Shown here: in pieces, positions 31,776 through 43,884 of the stretch
How positions within the stretch are numbered: position 1 is the first letter of the stretch
Layout of the letters: each line of letters opens with the position of its first letter
Source of the DNA: Rhinopithecus roxellana
Lineage: Eukaryota > Chordata > Mammalia > Primates > Cercopithecidae
Direction of reading: 5' to 3'
Length of the DNA stretch: 64,000 nt
NCBI RefSeq assembly: GCF_007565055.1
Contig: NC_044568.1
Location: 21,630,620-21,694,619, forward strand
Translations under genes and position numbers: made by a program
Notes under the pieces: model-generated
What the model saw: the letters and a program-made list of their open reading frames with translations, nothing else
The model's database searches: none
What the model was told of the DNA's origin: nothing

Positions 31776-33149
31776 AACAATATAGTGCCTTTCACTTCTA
31801 TGATTATATTATTCTGATTTATTTCCAAATGTATCAGAATAATAAGAAGACAAAAACTTCCCATGAAAACTAATTAAAGTGAATTTCATTGTTTTGATCA
31901 TATAATGTTTAATAAAACTATAGCCAAGATCAGCCCAGTGCAAAATTATTTTTCTGATGAGTAACTACAGCTATTGGAAGGTTCAACTGAAATATCACCT
32001 ATTTTTCTATTTTATACCTTCTTGATAACAACCAGGGGATTATCACTCAACTTTTTGGCCCCTCTGGTGTACCTGCTGCAGGCGTATCTTGCAGCATTCC
32101 TCATAGAACTATGCAAACAACTGCCTGAGAGCAAGTACGTCTCCTCCTCTGAACTGGAAATGCATTACATTTATGTACTAAGTCTTACACACATCGTGCC
32201 CCTACATCTGTATCTAACATGAAGTATGGTCAATAATGGGTCTCTACTATAATGGATGAGCAAAAAACATAGATGAATAACTTAATGGATTAATGACATG
32301 GGAAAAGTCAGTTGTTGGTGCTCACATTTTCCTTTCAAAAACTTCCTGCCCTGTCATGACATTTTCTGCCTCATTGGGATGGGGTTTTGCCCCAAGATAC
32401 TGTGATGATAGCTGCCATTAAGATGGTTTTAACAAAAAATATAATAGTTGTCTTCTCTTTGAGGAAATTGTATTTCACCCAGGGTTATTAGGTGATATGT
32501 AGATACGTGAAGATATATCATTGTATAAAAACAAACTAGACACTGAGATATGATACGGATATTTGAAGGGAATTATAGGTTATTTCAAATTCTTTTCAAA
32601 TGGTAAATATTCAACTCTGTCCATGAGGTCAGCTTTACATCATTTCAAGAGTAAAACTTAGGAATAAAGAAATTGCTCTGTTTGTGCTTTTGCTCTCACT
32701 TTATGGAGAGGTACTTCCTTTTTTGGCACCAGTGAGAGACACTCCATCCACTCAGCCAAGAGCATCACGCAGAATATGCATCATTTGAGGAAATTCAAAT
32801 GGCTGAGAAGTTAAGACCTCTAGATTCTAAAGAATCTTACAGATCATCTTGTCTGTTCTTCCGTTTCTAGAGATAAGAGCTATGTTGAAATGCAGGGCAG
32901 CCCCATGTTTATATCATCTTTGTGGACTAAAATTAATTTATTTACGACTCTTTTTTTTTTTCCCCCCCGCAAATACTTTCAAATAGTACAAAGGTAAGCG
33001 AGGCCAGGCATGGTACAACCCTTGCCCTGCTGACAGTGGCAGCTACTAGAATTGCAAGTGGAGTAGATAGATAAATCTCTGCAATTCCTCATGAAACAAA
33101 CCAACAAGAGTAGAAAAAATTATTGTTTATTTTGCAATATTGATAATTG
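31776..33149. other. Non-coding, nothing recognised
   Basis: Single-copy-looking DNA. A T/C homopolymer pair sits at 32950-32967. The frame at 31974-32222 is unsupported. Confidence 0.5.
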
Positions 33150-33660
33150 TTATACTATTAATAATAGTAACTGCTATTTATTTAGTGCTTGCAATATGTT
33201 AGACACTGTACTAATATCTAAGTGCATTATCTTTTTTTGCGGGGGGGATGGAGTCTTGCTCTGTTGCCAGGCTGGAGTGCCATCCCGGCTCACTGCAATC
33301 TCCGCCTCCTGGGTTCAAGCAATTCCCCTGCCTCAGCCTTCCAAGTAGCTGAGAATACAGGTGCACATCACCATGCCCAGCTAATTTTTTTGTATTTTAG
33401 TAGAGATGGGGTTTCACCATGTTGGCCAGGATGGCTTCGATCTCCTGACCTCGTGATCTGCCCGTCTCGGCCTCCCAAAGTGCTTGAATTCCAGGCATGA
33501 ACCACTGTTCCCAGCCTTCGGTTTGTTTTCAATCTCTATGAAGCATCTGAGAAGGAGGTGCTATTATCCAATTTTAGACAATAGTAAAGTTATCTTAGAG
33601 GTTAAATAATATAGACAATATCGTATCTCTGTACATGCAAAGTCATGTTCTCCACCACAG
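33150..33660 (-). repeat. MIR SINE, antisense, split by an Alu
   Basis: The left part (33150-33228) holds 'gtgcttgcaatatgttagac' and 'aagtgcattatct'. The right part (33517-33660) holds 'ggaggtgctattatccaatt' and 'agaggttaaataatata'. Removing the Alu joins them in antisense MIR order. Confidence 0.75.
33229..33516 (-). mobile_element. Alu, antisense
   Basis: 'gatggagtcttgctctgttg', 'cactgcaatctccgcctcct', 'tagtagagatggggtttcac', 'cctgacctcgtgatctgccc', ending 'ccactgttcccagcc'. The short T-run is followed by a run of seven G at 33241-33247, an unusual replacement of tail-adjacent bases. Confidence 0.96.
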
Positions 33661-34556
33661 AGCTCTATGCCTCGCCACCCACAGAAGCATTGTAATTTCC
33701 ATTTCAAAAACGGCACCATTGCTTGTTCCAAATCTTTAAGATTGTAGAAAGATACACAAGAGATGGACTTTCCAGATAGAATGTTTATCTTTTTGGAACA
33801 TAAAGATTAAAAGCAATAGTGTTGTTAAAAGCTTCTTATGCAAATGCCTTGGAGGTATAGTAAGCACACTTCCTTGCATGTCCCTCTGAAGCTGCTCATG
33901 GAGTTTCACTCTCCATATTGGCCACTAAAATCTTTAAATAGCCCTATCTGTGCTTTGTGGCTTTCATTACAATGTTCCTCCTGGCATCTGTAGTTAGAGG
34001 CTATGGGAAACATGTGACTGGATATAAAGTTAACCCCAGCATGAGGAACTCAGAGTCAGCAGAGACCAGTATTAGGGCATGCAATAGTCATCTCTTCTGC
34101 AGGCTGGCTTAAGATCTTTAGGTTTTCCCCTATCCTTGAATTGAGGAATTTCCAACTTGTAAATTTCTCTTTTTGTTTTTTTATGTTCAGTAAAGCTGAA
34201 CCCACCTAGAGGGTCTGGCAGACCCATTGCTCAAGTCTATAATTGAAATTGGATGGCCTGACTTCATATTCAATTGGAACATTTTTCTTCTTATTTCTCT
34301 TTTTAAAAATCAATAAATGCTTTATGATGCCTCTCAAAGAGATTGAATGAGTGGAAAGCAAGATTTTCCATAGTATTATGGCAACTAAACACTCTGGAAT
34401 AGATCCAATTTCAAATATCCTATCTTGTCCCCCATTTGTATATTAGGTCAATATTTGCTGACTTTTTATTAGAGAGATATGCTTTCCTCAGAGAGCAGAA
34501 AAGGAAAGGAAGCCTTTTTGATCATCAACATTTTTGGCAAGAAATTTGACTTGGAG
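33661..34556. other. Non-coding, nothing recognised
   Basis: No nameable repeat, no credible ORF. Confidence 0.5.
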
Positions 34557-34565
34557 ACACACACC

Positions 34566-34610
<45 letters not shown>

Positions 34611-34614
34611 ACAT
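34557..34614. repeat. (CA)n microsatellite
   Basis: Interrupted CA run, followed by a TA/TG-rich stretch to 34666. Confidence 0.96.
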
Positions 34615-34666
34615 AAGGATATACTTGTGTATATATGTATACATAAGTGAATACGTGTGTGTGTGT

Positions 34667-35929
34667 TTTGTCCTCATCATGCTCCCATTATAACAGTGGA
34701 CAAATTGAAACCTACAAATTTCTCTTGGCTATACTGCTTTTGAGTAGCTGACATAGAGTTCCAACCTGATAGTCTGTCTTAAAAGCCTGTGGTCATTTTT
34801 CTCAATCTTTCTATATCCTCAAACTTATTTTTTAAAGGTAAATTTTTCCATCTTCATCCAAAACTATTTCTACTGAGAACATGCCCCAGGCTCCTGGTCA
34901 TCTGGCTTCAGATGCCAGGTAAAGGGGTAAGTTGCCCTGTCCTGAGCCTTCTATCTATTTTACCCAGCTTCCTGCCTGTCCTGTCTTTTCCTAACTCCTT
35001 AATTCTTGCTCCTGGGAGATGTGAATCAAACACTGTACACCTGAACTGGTGCCTGCCTGAAGAGCCATGATTGATTGCCATGTACTAATTGCTTGGAAGG
35101 ATTGGGAGTGGGTACAAGAATAAAGACGATCACAGAACAGTTAAAAAGAGATTTGTTTCTCTTTTTGCTGCTCCCCTGTCATTTGCAAATGTCTGTTGGT
35201 TTTCTTTCAGCATATTTGTGATTAAGAATCCTGCTGAGATGACACTTGGTGGTTTGAAATCCAAGTGTTTCTGCATTTCCGCAGGTAATTTAGCAATGCA
35301 TCCATGGGAAGCGCATCTACACATTACAAGAGCAAGGCTCTCCATAACCTTTTAAAAAGTCTGTAACAATTGACATAAAAACACCAAGGTGAAATTTTCT
35401 AATGAGAACATATTGGTGAAATATTAAGATTTTCATTAATAAATCCTTTGACTATCAGGTTTTCACTTTATCTTGCTGCTTCTCTTAAACACATGCAACA
35501 ACACCATTCTGATGATAGTTAATAACCAAAAAAGTAAACATAGCTTTTAGGTAATTTATGTGGCAGACACGCCCATCAGGTATCATTACTGGAATCTTTC
35601 TACGTATGAGTCAGGGCCAGGGGAGCGTTGAAATTAAATCTTTGTAAGGAAAATAACCTACAAAGGTTTGCAAGATTCAAAATTATAAGAGTGACCCCTA
35701 GTGACTATGAAACTGCTTAAATCTTCCCTGAGTCTCTGTATAGTGTTCAATGCGAACATCTGAAGAAAGAGAATATCCTTTTTTAAAGCACAAAAAAAAA
35801 TTATTCATTTTGAATTTAGTAGTTATGTTTTGAAAATAGTAGGAATGGACTATCCCTCAAAACATTGTTTTTGTTTGGTTTTGTTTTGTTTTCCCCAGTA
35901 AAATACATATGTGTTTACTATTCCTCCTT
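34667..35929. other. Non-coding, nothing recognised
   Basis: Frames at 34789-35070 and 35089-35355 (+) are 88-93 codons with no recognisable domain. Confidence 0.5.
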
Positions 35930-36130
35930 TGGTTTACGTCAAAGAGCCTGCATCGTGAACCTACTGCGTGCAAAGTGCCTGGAAGCCCTTGAGGATGGGA
36001 AGATTAAGGTCTCCTCGTGGTTTCTCTGGTGCCAGCAGACTCTGGAGGAAAGAGACAAGCAAACAGGAGCCTTGCAGGAGGGGTGAGGGGTAAGTGAGAC
36101 AACAGAGTGTAATAATAGGGGCTCTAAGAA
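35930..36130 (-). mobile_element. L2 LINE 3' end, antisense, diverged
   Basis: 'gaacctactgcgtgcaaagt', 'gcctggaagcccttgaggat' and later 'gagacaagcaaacagg' fit the antisense L2 terminal region. The 73-codon frame over it is therefore not a gene. Confidence 0.55.
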
Positions 36131-36275
36131 CAGAATCATTTTTATAATGGTTGTGTGGCCATTCCTACGTAGAACAGATCAGAGTAAGAGTTTACCCAAT
36201 GGGAAGTGAGAGGGAACAGCTCTACCTAGGCACAAATAAATGAAACAACATATTTTTGTGTAAGAATCACAGGTA

Positions 36276-36555
36276 GGCTGGGCACCATGGCTCACGCCTG
36301 TAATTCCAGCACTTTAGGAGGTCAAGGCAGGCGGATCTTGAGGTCAGGAGTTTGAGACCAGCCTGGCCAACATGGTGAAACCCTGTCTCTACTAAAAATA
36401 CAAAAATTAGCTGGGCGTGGTGGCAGGTGCCTGTAGTCCCAGCTACTTGGAAGGCTAAGGCAGGAGAATGGCTCGATCCCGGGAGGTGGAGGTTGCAGTG
36501 AGCTGAGATCGTGCCATTGCACTCCAGCCTGGGAGACAGAGCAAGACTCCGTCTC
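36276..36555 (+). mobile_element. Alu, sense, with target-site duplication
   Basis: 'ggctgggcaccatggctcac', 'gaggtcaggagtttgagacc', 'ctctactaaaaatacaaaaa' and 'cactccagcctgggagacag' show a full-length AluS-like copy. The duplication 'aagaatcacaggta' (36262-36275) recurs with two changes at 36593-36606. Confidence 0.97.

Positions 36556-36593
<38 letters not shown>
36556..36593. repeat. (CAA)n trinucleotide repeat as Alu tail
   Basis: About 12 CAA units occupy the Alu A-tail position before the right target-site duplication. On the minus strand they read as a poly-leucine run inside a chance frame. Confidence 0.97.
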
Positions 36594-36606
36594 AGAATCA
36601 TAAGTA

Positions 36607-37245
36607 TTTCAGCAGGGATACAGAGTTGAGCTATCAAGATGTACAAGATGGGGCTTGAGACATAAGCATGAGATGGCTCAGAACAGTCTTGGTACACTGC
36701 TGTTGGCCATTCCACTGAAGGCAATAGGACTAGGCTTAAGCAAGAAACGAAGGTGCACTGATTAGCATTTTGGAAGAATTGTCTGGCTTCTGGGCAGAAG
36801 GTAGTCTCAGAGCAACCAAAACTAGTTGCGGAGAGATCGCATAGGAGGACTCCAGCATTTTCACTGTTGGAAATGTAAGACTTCTCTTTCTTCAGCTAGA
36901 TCATAGATATCTGGGCCTGGTGCTTTATGCTTCATTCAAATTTGTATTATCAGTAGACATAATATGTTTTGAAAAATGCATATTGAATAAAAATTAGCAT
37001 TAATTTTATTCTGAGTTAAATTACAATGCCATATCTAGGTGTGCATGTATAAATGTGCTATATATACATATTTATATATGAATATAAATTATAAACACAC
37101 ATATACTTTGATAATACATGTTAATGAAAAAGTATGTATTTTGGTTGTATAGAAGTAAAAGCATTAATTCAGATAAAATAATTATATAAACCACATCACG
37201 TTTTATTTTAGAATCAAACCTTTTAAATCTTCATTACATAAAGAC
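36607..37245. other. Non-coding; AT-rich part at 37040-37110
   Basis: No nameable repeat apart from TA-rich low-complexity sequence. Confidence 0.5.
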
Positions 37246-37397
37246 TTTCAGCCAGGCACCATGGTGTGCACTTAAGGTTCCAGCTATTTGGGAAGAGGCT
37301 TGAGCCCAGGAGTTTGAAGCTGCAGTGTGCTATGATCATGCCTGTGAACAGCCACTGAACTCTAGCCTGAGCAGAACAGCAAGACCCTGCCTCAAAT
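37246..37397 (+). mobile_element. Monomeric Alu (FLAM-like), sense
   Basis: 'agccaggcaccatggtgtgc', 'gaggcttgagcccaggagtt', 'tgaagctgcagtgtgctatg' and 'aacagcaagaccctgcctca' match a free left monomer; no right arm follows. Confidence 0.85.
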
Positions 37398-37588
37398 ATA
37401 TACATATATATTTTAAATGAACCAGAATGTACCTGTATTATTGATATTAAATGAACCAGAATTTACCTGTATTATTGATATAGTAAATCGAATATATACA
37501 TTTATTATATATATTAATATATTATATAAATGTATATTATGTATATGAATATATAAATATATATATTAAATAGATCAGAAAGTACCTG
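37398..37588. repeat. AT-rich tract with 34-bp tandem repeat
   Basis: Two adjacent 34-bp units (37414-37447 and 37448-37481) starting 'taaatgaaccagaat' differ at one base. A decayed third start (22 bp, four differences) occurs at 37567-37588 beyond a TA-rich block. Together they follow the A-tail of the FLAM. Confidence 0.93.
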
Positions 37589-37718
37589 AAGAAGGTTTTG
37601 TAGCCCTAGTTTTTTCAGATATGATGTCAGAAATCCAAACATGGAACTATAAACCTTGTATTGATGATTGAATGCCCACCTTTCTGATACATCAAAACAT
37701 TTACTTCAATATCTTACT

Positions 37719-38075
37719 ACCTTAGTTTGCTAGGGCTGCCATAAGCAAATGTCACACACTGAATGTCCTAACCAACAGAAATGTATTTTCTCACATTTCT
37801 GGAGGCTGGAAGTCCAAGATAAAAGTGTTGGCAGGTTTGGTTTTTCCTGAGGCCTCACTCCCTTGGCTTGCAGATGGCCACCTTCTTGCAGTGTCCCCAC
37901 ATAGCCTTTTCTCTGTGCTTCCCTGATACCGTTTCCTCTCCCTATAAGGATACCAGACATATTAGATTAGGGTCTTAACTAACCTGTCCTCTGACCTCAA
38001 CCTGCAAATATACAGTAACATTGGTAATTAGAGTTTTGACATGTGAATTTTGGGGCAATGCAATTCATTCCATAA
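37719..38075 (-). mobile_element. MLT1-type MaLR LTR, antisense
   Basis: 'tagtttgctagggctgccat', 'gaggctggaagtccaagata', 'gaggcctcactcccttggct', 'cttgcagatggccacctt' and 'gacatgtgaattttggggc' are typical and nearly complete. Confidence 0.92.
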
Positions 38076-38939
38076 CTGCCACAAATTTCCCTGATGAGGA
38101 AATGATGAAGAAGAGAACTCTTCTTCTGGAGTTATACTTTGAGGAAACATCTTGAGCACAATCAGAAACTAGACTTTTGGCAACAGGAAAAACAATAGCA
38201 TTGGAAACTGTAGTGGATGCTGTGGTGTGTTACCCTATCATCCCCTTCAAAACTAGGGCATTCATTCCTCCATCTGCTGGAAGTGTTGCCTGCTGAGATA
38301 GTTCAAGGCTAGGTTGCCTTCCAGAATTTCCCAAAGCCAAAATCAATTTCCTTGCTCAATGCTAGGTAGCAGTACAAATCCAAAGATGCACCAATATAGG
38401 CTTCCAAAGCCTAGCCCCTAAGCTTCTACATGGATGGGACAACTCAGAAGTGACATCCAAAGTCCAGACCTTCTTGTGTTGATGGCTAAATCCTTCACTG
38501 AGACTGCAGTGAAGCCCATCTTCTACCTCTGCCCAATTCTGCTTTCCACATTCTCTTCCACAGAGTAGAACAGAGAGCACTGAACACAAATCTGTCTTAC
38601 TATTCTCAAGAAATCTTATTATACATATGCCAAACATTGGAATGCTGAATGATACTAAAATAATCCATTTTAATGCCGTCAATCTGCAGAAATAGAGGAC
38701 ATAATTTATATCCATATTGTTTTTAAATTATTGATTATTCCTTACTAAATTTGTATGGTATTACATTGCACCAGGATATAAGCACCATGGGGACAGGAAT
38801 CTTATGAAATTAGTTCTTAGAAGCATTCATAGCATCAAATAATATACCTGAAATATTGGGCATACCAGTAAAGTATGTAAAATTATAGCTTATTGCATCT
38901 TCTCCAGAAAGCAGATAAAAATCTTGGTATAGTTTTGCA
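38076..38939. other. Non-coding; 117-codon minus frame without support
   Basis: The frame at 38362-38715 has no recognisable domain. The block at 38220-38420 looks repeat-like but I cannot place it. Confidence 0.4.
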
Positions 38940-39130
38940 TGTACAATTATTTCCTATCCATCAAAGACTGGGTCAAAAGCTACTCCTTCATGATGTTTGC
39001 ATTGATTATCCCAGGTAAAAGAATCAATCCTCACTGAGTTCTCTGCTCCTTTGCAATGTCTGTTACTTCCTGCCACCTATTACAGTTATTTAGCTCTCTT
39101 TGCTACATTTGTTTTATTAGACAGCAAACC
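38940..39130 (+). mobile_element. L2 LINE 3' end fragment, sense
   Basis: 'gggtcaaaagctactccttc', 'gatgtttgcattgattatcc' and 'cacctattacagttattt' match the L2 terminal region in order. Confidence 0.6.
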
Positions 39131-40357
39131 CTGAAGTTGAATGAAGGGAATTGCATCCATTCTCCATGATGGCTGAAGAAGGTGTGGAGGAGGGAAGCCA
39201 TATGTGGATAGAACCTTTTTGAAGCATAAACATTTGGGTACACTCTAAGATTTGGAACAATCTTCACCATGATCAGGAAATCGGTTCTATTGCAGTATCC
39301 CCTACTGTGCCTAAAAATGTGATGTGTTCACTTTGTCTTATAATTGATTTCTAATGACTTCAAACTTATATATCTTCTTTGTGTCTTAAAGTAAATTTCA
39401 AATAATGGAATGTCAAGCATCAGAATAGAGGGGTAGAGGTGTACATATATTGCAATTATGTCCTTGATACTGATTTAAGTAATCACTCCCTAACTCTACT
39501 CTAACATTGTTATAGATTATGAACTCTCGTGAATTTTATAGCTGCCGCCTTTGTCTGCCTGATCCTATACTCTTAAATCTATCCAGTCCACATAAGCATG
39601 AAGTGGAACGAAGAAAACCAGTACAAACTAAACTTACATCTCCAGCATTACATCACAAAGTTCCAGACCCCCTCAATATCTCCTGAATAGGTTCATGCTC
39701 TTACTCAGTTCTGCTGCATAACAAATTCTTGAGCTCTCAGAGTTCTCTCTCACTTCTAGAACCACGTTGTTGTGGCATGTAGAATTTAACTCCTGCATCT
39801 TAAACATGCTACTTTTTGTAGGACATAGTTGGAGCTCACAGTCTTTCTCTTCTTTAGATATTTGAGTCAATGAACTGTTTTTAACAAATATGAATAATTG
39901 CTGTTTTTCAGATAGCTTCTGCTTAATTTAGGTTCCCAGAAACAAATACTGAGATGGAGATTTGTGGGCAAGACTTTTTTTTTTTTCTTGGTGAGTGCTG
40001 TCTTCAAGATTGTCCTCAGTTGGGATGAGGTGCTTTTTATGCGTCTCCATGAAAAAGTTATTTGAGGTAGGCTGCCTCCAGGGGAGAGGATGCGATCTTG
40101 GCGAGACAGCTGTCTTTATCTGAGGCAATTCTCCAAGATGCTTGACAACTGAGGGCTGTCTGTTGGCAGCACTCCCAGCAGCTGAGGAATAAGTCCTTTT
40201 CTGTCTTAAAGTGAGATCTGGACAGTGTTGCATAGGCTCCTATATTTGGTAAGGTCCAAGAACCTTCCAATAGGTAAAAATGTTTTAATAACCTAATTTT
40301 TGGAAATACATCATAAGAAAAACTTCAGTGTGATGGTCTTCCTGTAAGAATAATACA
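39131..40357. other. Non-coding; possible old repeat at 39930-40250
   Basis: The 39930-40250 part starts 'ggttcccagaaacaaatact' and looks like the edge of a dispersed repeat. The 101-codon minus frame there (39928-40233) is not a known protein. Confidence 0.4.
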
Positions 40358-40510
40358 GTATTTCTCAAAGTGTGATTCTGGAACACCACTACTATTAGGA
40401 ATATGTTGAATACTGAATAACAATCTCTGGAGAGTAGTTCAAGGTTATTATATTAATTAATACTCCTCTAAAACCAAGTGAATCAGACCTTCTAGAGTCT
40501 GTGGAAAAGA
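40358..40510 (-). mobile_element. MER5-like hAT MITE, antisense
   Basis: 'cagtatttctcaaagtgtga' is the MER5-type terminal sequence; 'gtgaatcagaccttctagag' follows about 120 bp later. It is diverged and enlarged by AT-rich sequence. Confidence 0.55.
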
Positions 40511-41084
40511 CTGCTATGTAAGAGGGAGGATTTTCCTGGTCTTAAGGCAAAGCCGTCTTTACTGGTATGTGTGTGTTGCGGGGGTGGGGGGTAAGGGAGG
40601 CAGGTGTGTGTGTGTGTATTGAATGAATGATAAGTATTCGTGTTGATAATGTGACACACATAACAATTTAAGTGCAAATTGTATATGAAAACCTATTTTA
40701 ACAAAAACAATGTTTTGAGGATTTAGGGTTTTTTTGTTGTTAAAATGGACTTTGAATGAGTGTTGACAAATTTTTGAAAGAGGAGTAAATTCACTGGAAT
40801 GTAAGATATTTAGCCATTTTAAGTATCCATAAGCAACCTCAGTTATCCAAAATCATTTGGAAGCCTTTGGATAAATGGGAATTTGGTTAAAATGTCTTGT
40901 TAGATGGTGGCCAGGAATAAATCACCAGCTAGTGAAATTCATCTAGTAATAATCTGGGATCTACCAAACAAAACTGTTTTGTGCACAGGGACTGCAGGAG
41001 ATGATATAAATGTTGGCCTTCAAGGTAGCCATGATTTTTAAAATTATCACAATGAATGAAATTCATTGTCATTAATAGCTCTGT
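40511..41084. other. Non-coding; G-rich and TG-rich patch at 40566-40620
   Basis: A G-rich core ('gcgggggtggggggtaaggg') is flanked by short TG runs. Nothing else is recognised. Confidence 0.5.
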
Positions 41085-42058
41085 CAGCCCCTTGCCTTCC
41101 AACTCAATGAAGATGACTCAACATTTACATCTCCATCTGCAATATCTTGGCTAATCTCCAGATATGTTAATTCAAATTCCTGCTTGAAATCTCTACTTAG
41201 ATTTCATATAATTCCACTCGAGCATTAACAGAGCCAAAAGCAAACCTTTTATTCTCTACCACATCATTCCAAATCTGTTTGTTCTCTGGCCTCCCTATGT
41301 CATTAAGTAATGCCACCATATTGAAATTTTTCAACTCAAAACTCGGAAAACAACCTCAATCCATTACTCCTTCAGCACCTTCCTAAAGCTGAACATAGTA
41401 TAATTGTCCCCAACTAGCCTCTTTATCACTCTTCTCTCAACTCCAAGCCTATATTGTCTCCATACAGCAGCCAGAGTCATCTTTTCATATTATCATTAGG
41501 TAGCATTATTACCCTTTTGAAATATCATCAAAATCTTTTCATAATACATTTTATAACATACCAATGACACCTATCATATCCTGCACATTCCTACTTGGCA
41601 TGACCCCTGCTCACTTTTCCAAATCTTTTATCATTCTTTTCTTTGTTTCTTCTTCAAAGCACAATGACATTCCTATTAATTTTGGGAAAATAAAAGTGAA
41701 TTCTTATCTTGGAAATTTTTTCTTGCTGTATTCTGCTTCTGGAATGATCAGCCTCCAGATCTTCTCCAGGAGGGAGTCTGAATATTCCCACATGTACCCA
41801 AATATTATCTTTCAGCCAGGCTTTTTCCTACAATCCAATATAAGTCACCACCTTGCCTATCTTCCCCTAACATATCACCTTTCATTTATTTATTACATTT
41901 GTCATTATACTATTTATTAGTGCTTATGAATATTATTCTTAAGATAATTGAAACTCTACAGATAAAGTATCTTGCTTGGTTTATTGGCTACCATGTTTTC
42001 AGCTTCATGTTTGCATATTGCAAAAACTCAACATATATTTTGAATTAGTGAATTGATA
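41085..42058 (+). mobile_element. L2 LINE, long 3' portion, sense
   Basis: The order 'ctgcttgaaatctctactta', 'caactcaaaactcggaaaac', 'ccatacagcagccagagtca', 'tggcatgacccctgctcact', 'cttctggaatgatcagcctc', then the tail 'gcaaaaactcaacatatatt' covers the end of L2 ORF2 and its 3' UTR. This is the longest L2 in the window, about 970 bp. The 118-codon frame at 41564-41920 is an L2 remnant. Confidence 0.85.
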
Positions 42059-42061
42059 TCA

Positions 42062-42190
42062 ATCGTAATAGCAATCGCTAATTTTATTTAGCCCTTAATA
42101 TGCACCAATTTTAAGCAATTTAAATGCGCTATTTCATTCCATGTTTACATTGGCTTTATGAGGCACCACTATACTAAAGAAAATTACAAT
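42062..42190 (-). repeat. MIR SINE, antisense
   Basis: 'ttatttagcccttaatatgc', 'cgctatttcattccatgttt' and 'ggctttatgaggcaccacta' match antisense MIR. Confidence 0.7.
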
Positions 42191-42384
42191 TGTTAAAAAA
42201 TTATAGTTTTATCCTGGTAGAATTTACATTAATAAACTTATGAGTGGCTTTATTATCTCTTTATTATATAAGGAAATAAAAGTGTTTACTAATTTTTAAT
42301 TAATTCTTACATAATTTCAGGGTGAAAAAGAATATACTAAGAGTAGTATATGTGAACTGGGGTATTTTTGCAAAACACTATCTT

Positions 42385-42832
42385 GGTACACTTTGTGTTG
42401 CTATAAAAATACCTGAGATTGGGTAATTTAAACAAACAAAGAAGAGCTTCATGTAGCTCATGGATCTTCAGGGTGAGAAGTTCAAAGCCTGGCTTCCAGC
42501 AAGGGCTTTCTTGCTGTATTACAACAAGTGGAGAATGGTGAAGAAGGACAAAAAGGAAGTGGACTCATGTGAAATGAGAAAACATGAGTGGTGTCCTGGC
42601 TTTATGAAAAACTCATTCTGGTGGAAACTAATCCATTTCGCCAAGAATAATCCAGCTTCACAAGAGTGAGAACTGACTCATTACTGCTGTATCAGCACCA
42701 AGTCATTCATAGGGATCTCTACCCCTAGCCAATTACCACCTAGTAGGTCCCACCTCTCAATACCATTGCATGGGGATCACATTTCTATATGGGTTTTAGT
42801 GGAGGAAAACGAATCATATCCAAACCATAGTA
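42385..42832 (-). mobile_element. MST-type MaLR LTR, antisense
   Basis: 'cactttgtgttgctataaaa', 'cctgagattgggtaattta', 'gtgagaactgactcattact', 'caccaagtcattcataggga' and 'gaatcatatccaaaccata' are in order. Confidence 0.88.
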
Positions 42833-43743
42833 AACCAAAACATTTTCCTTGGCAATGTCAAAAATCTACTTACTTAAAGCAGATGAACCAGTGTCTAGAA
42901 GCAGAGCATCTTTTAGTCATACACACATATTAAGCTAATGGAGCTTATTCTTTTATTACTATAAAGTATTCTGAAAATGTCCTCAAATTGTTTTGGAAAA
43001 TAATTCATGGAAAAATAACAAATGCTCATAGAACTGCATGAAGCAATACTGCTGGAAAACAAAATAAAATATGTGATGGTGTTTTATTGATGGTAACAAT
43101 ATTATCTAGTACTTGGTTGGCAAGATTAAAATGTATCTAGGACTTGGAGCTATTAAAACCCATCAAAAGTATCTCATTAGATGTTAAAGTATTAAGGAAA
43201 TAGAATTGCAATTATCTAAATCATCAGAACAAGTCTGCTTAAAATTTTATTCTCAGAGGTTTAGTGAAGAAGATATGGCATTTTAAAATAAATAGTCCTC
43301 GTGACCATTTACTTAAAATAATCATGTGATTCTTCATCTTGGCCACATAAAGAAGTATGAGTTACTGCCTCTGAGTTGGCCTGAGATGACAAGACTTTTA
43401 AGGTGAGGATATCTCATAAATTCCCTGAGTGTTAGCTAATAATACTTAGTGCCATTCTATCCTTCGAAATAAGTTGAATATGAAGTGCAAGCTATGGATT
43501 TGGGAAAATGGGCAGAAGAACTTAAGAATGTTTTGGAATAACCAGACTTAAAAACTATAATTCAAGATGTTTTGTCGTTGTTGTTGTTTTTGGAATAGAG
43601 GCAATGAATTTAGCTTCATAACCAATAGAGTCTGAGATTATGGTCAGGGAGGTTATTATCTGGTTCCGATCTGGGTAACCTCTAGCTTTATTTCTTTTTA
43701 TTTATGGTATTTACCATTGAAAAGTGCATAGTAGAAAAATTAT
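42833..43743. other. Non-coding, nothing recognised
   Basis: No nameable repeat, no frame of note. Confidence 0.5.
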
Positions 43744-43864
43744 CCAAGTGTGGTGGTGTGCACCTGTAGTCCCAGCTACTTGGGAGACTGAAGCAGGAGA
43801 ATCTCTTGAACTTGCGAGGCGGAGGTTGCAGTGATCTGAGATCGCACCAAAAAAAAAAAAAAAA
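43744..43864 (+). mobile_element. Alu right-arm fragment with shortened 3' end
   Basis: 'ggtgtgcacctgtagtccca', 'gcggaggttgcagtgatctg' and 'agatcgcacc' are right-arm Alu. The 16-A tail follows directly after 'gcacc', so the usual 35-40 bp before the tail are absent, as is the left arm. Confidence 0.92.
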
Positions 43865-43884
43865 GTATTAATTATAGATAAAAC

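Noticed and set aside
34557..34666. CA/TA/TG-rich block considered as a Z-DNA or cruciform regulatory element
   Set aside because: Simple microsatellite; no other regulatory evidence.
36267..36593. 108-codon minus ORF beginning with a leucine run
   Set aside because: Antisense reading of a CAA-tailed Alu. Alu exonisation is possible in principle, but nothing here shows splicing.
38362..38715. 117-codon minus ORF
   Set aside because: No domain, no repeats or conserved motif, no exon signals.
41564..41920. 118-codon + ORF
   Set aside because: Lies wholly inside a long L2 fragment.
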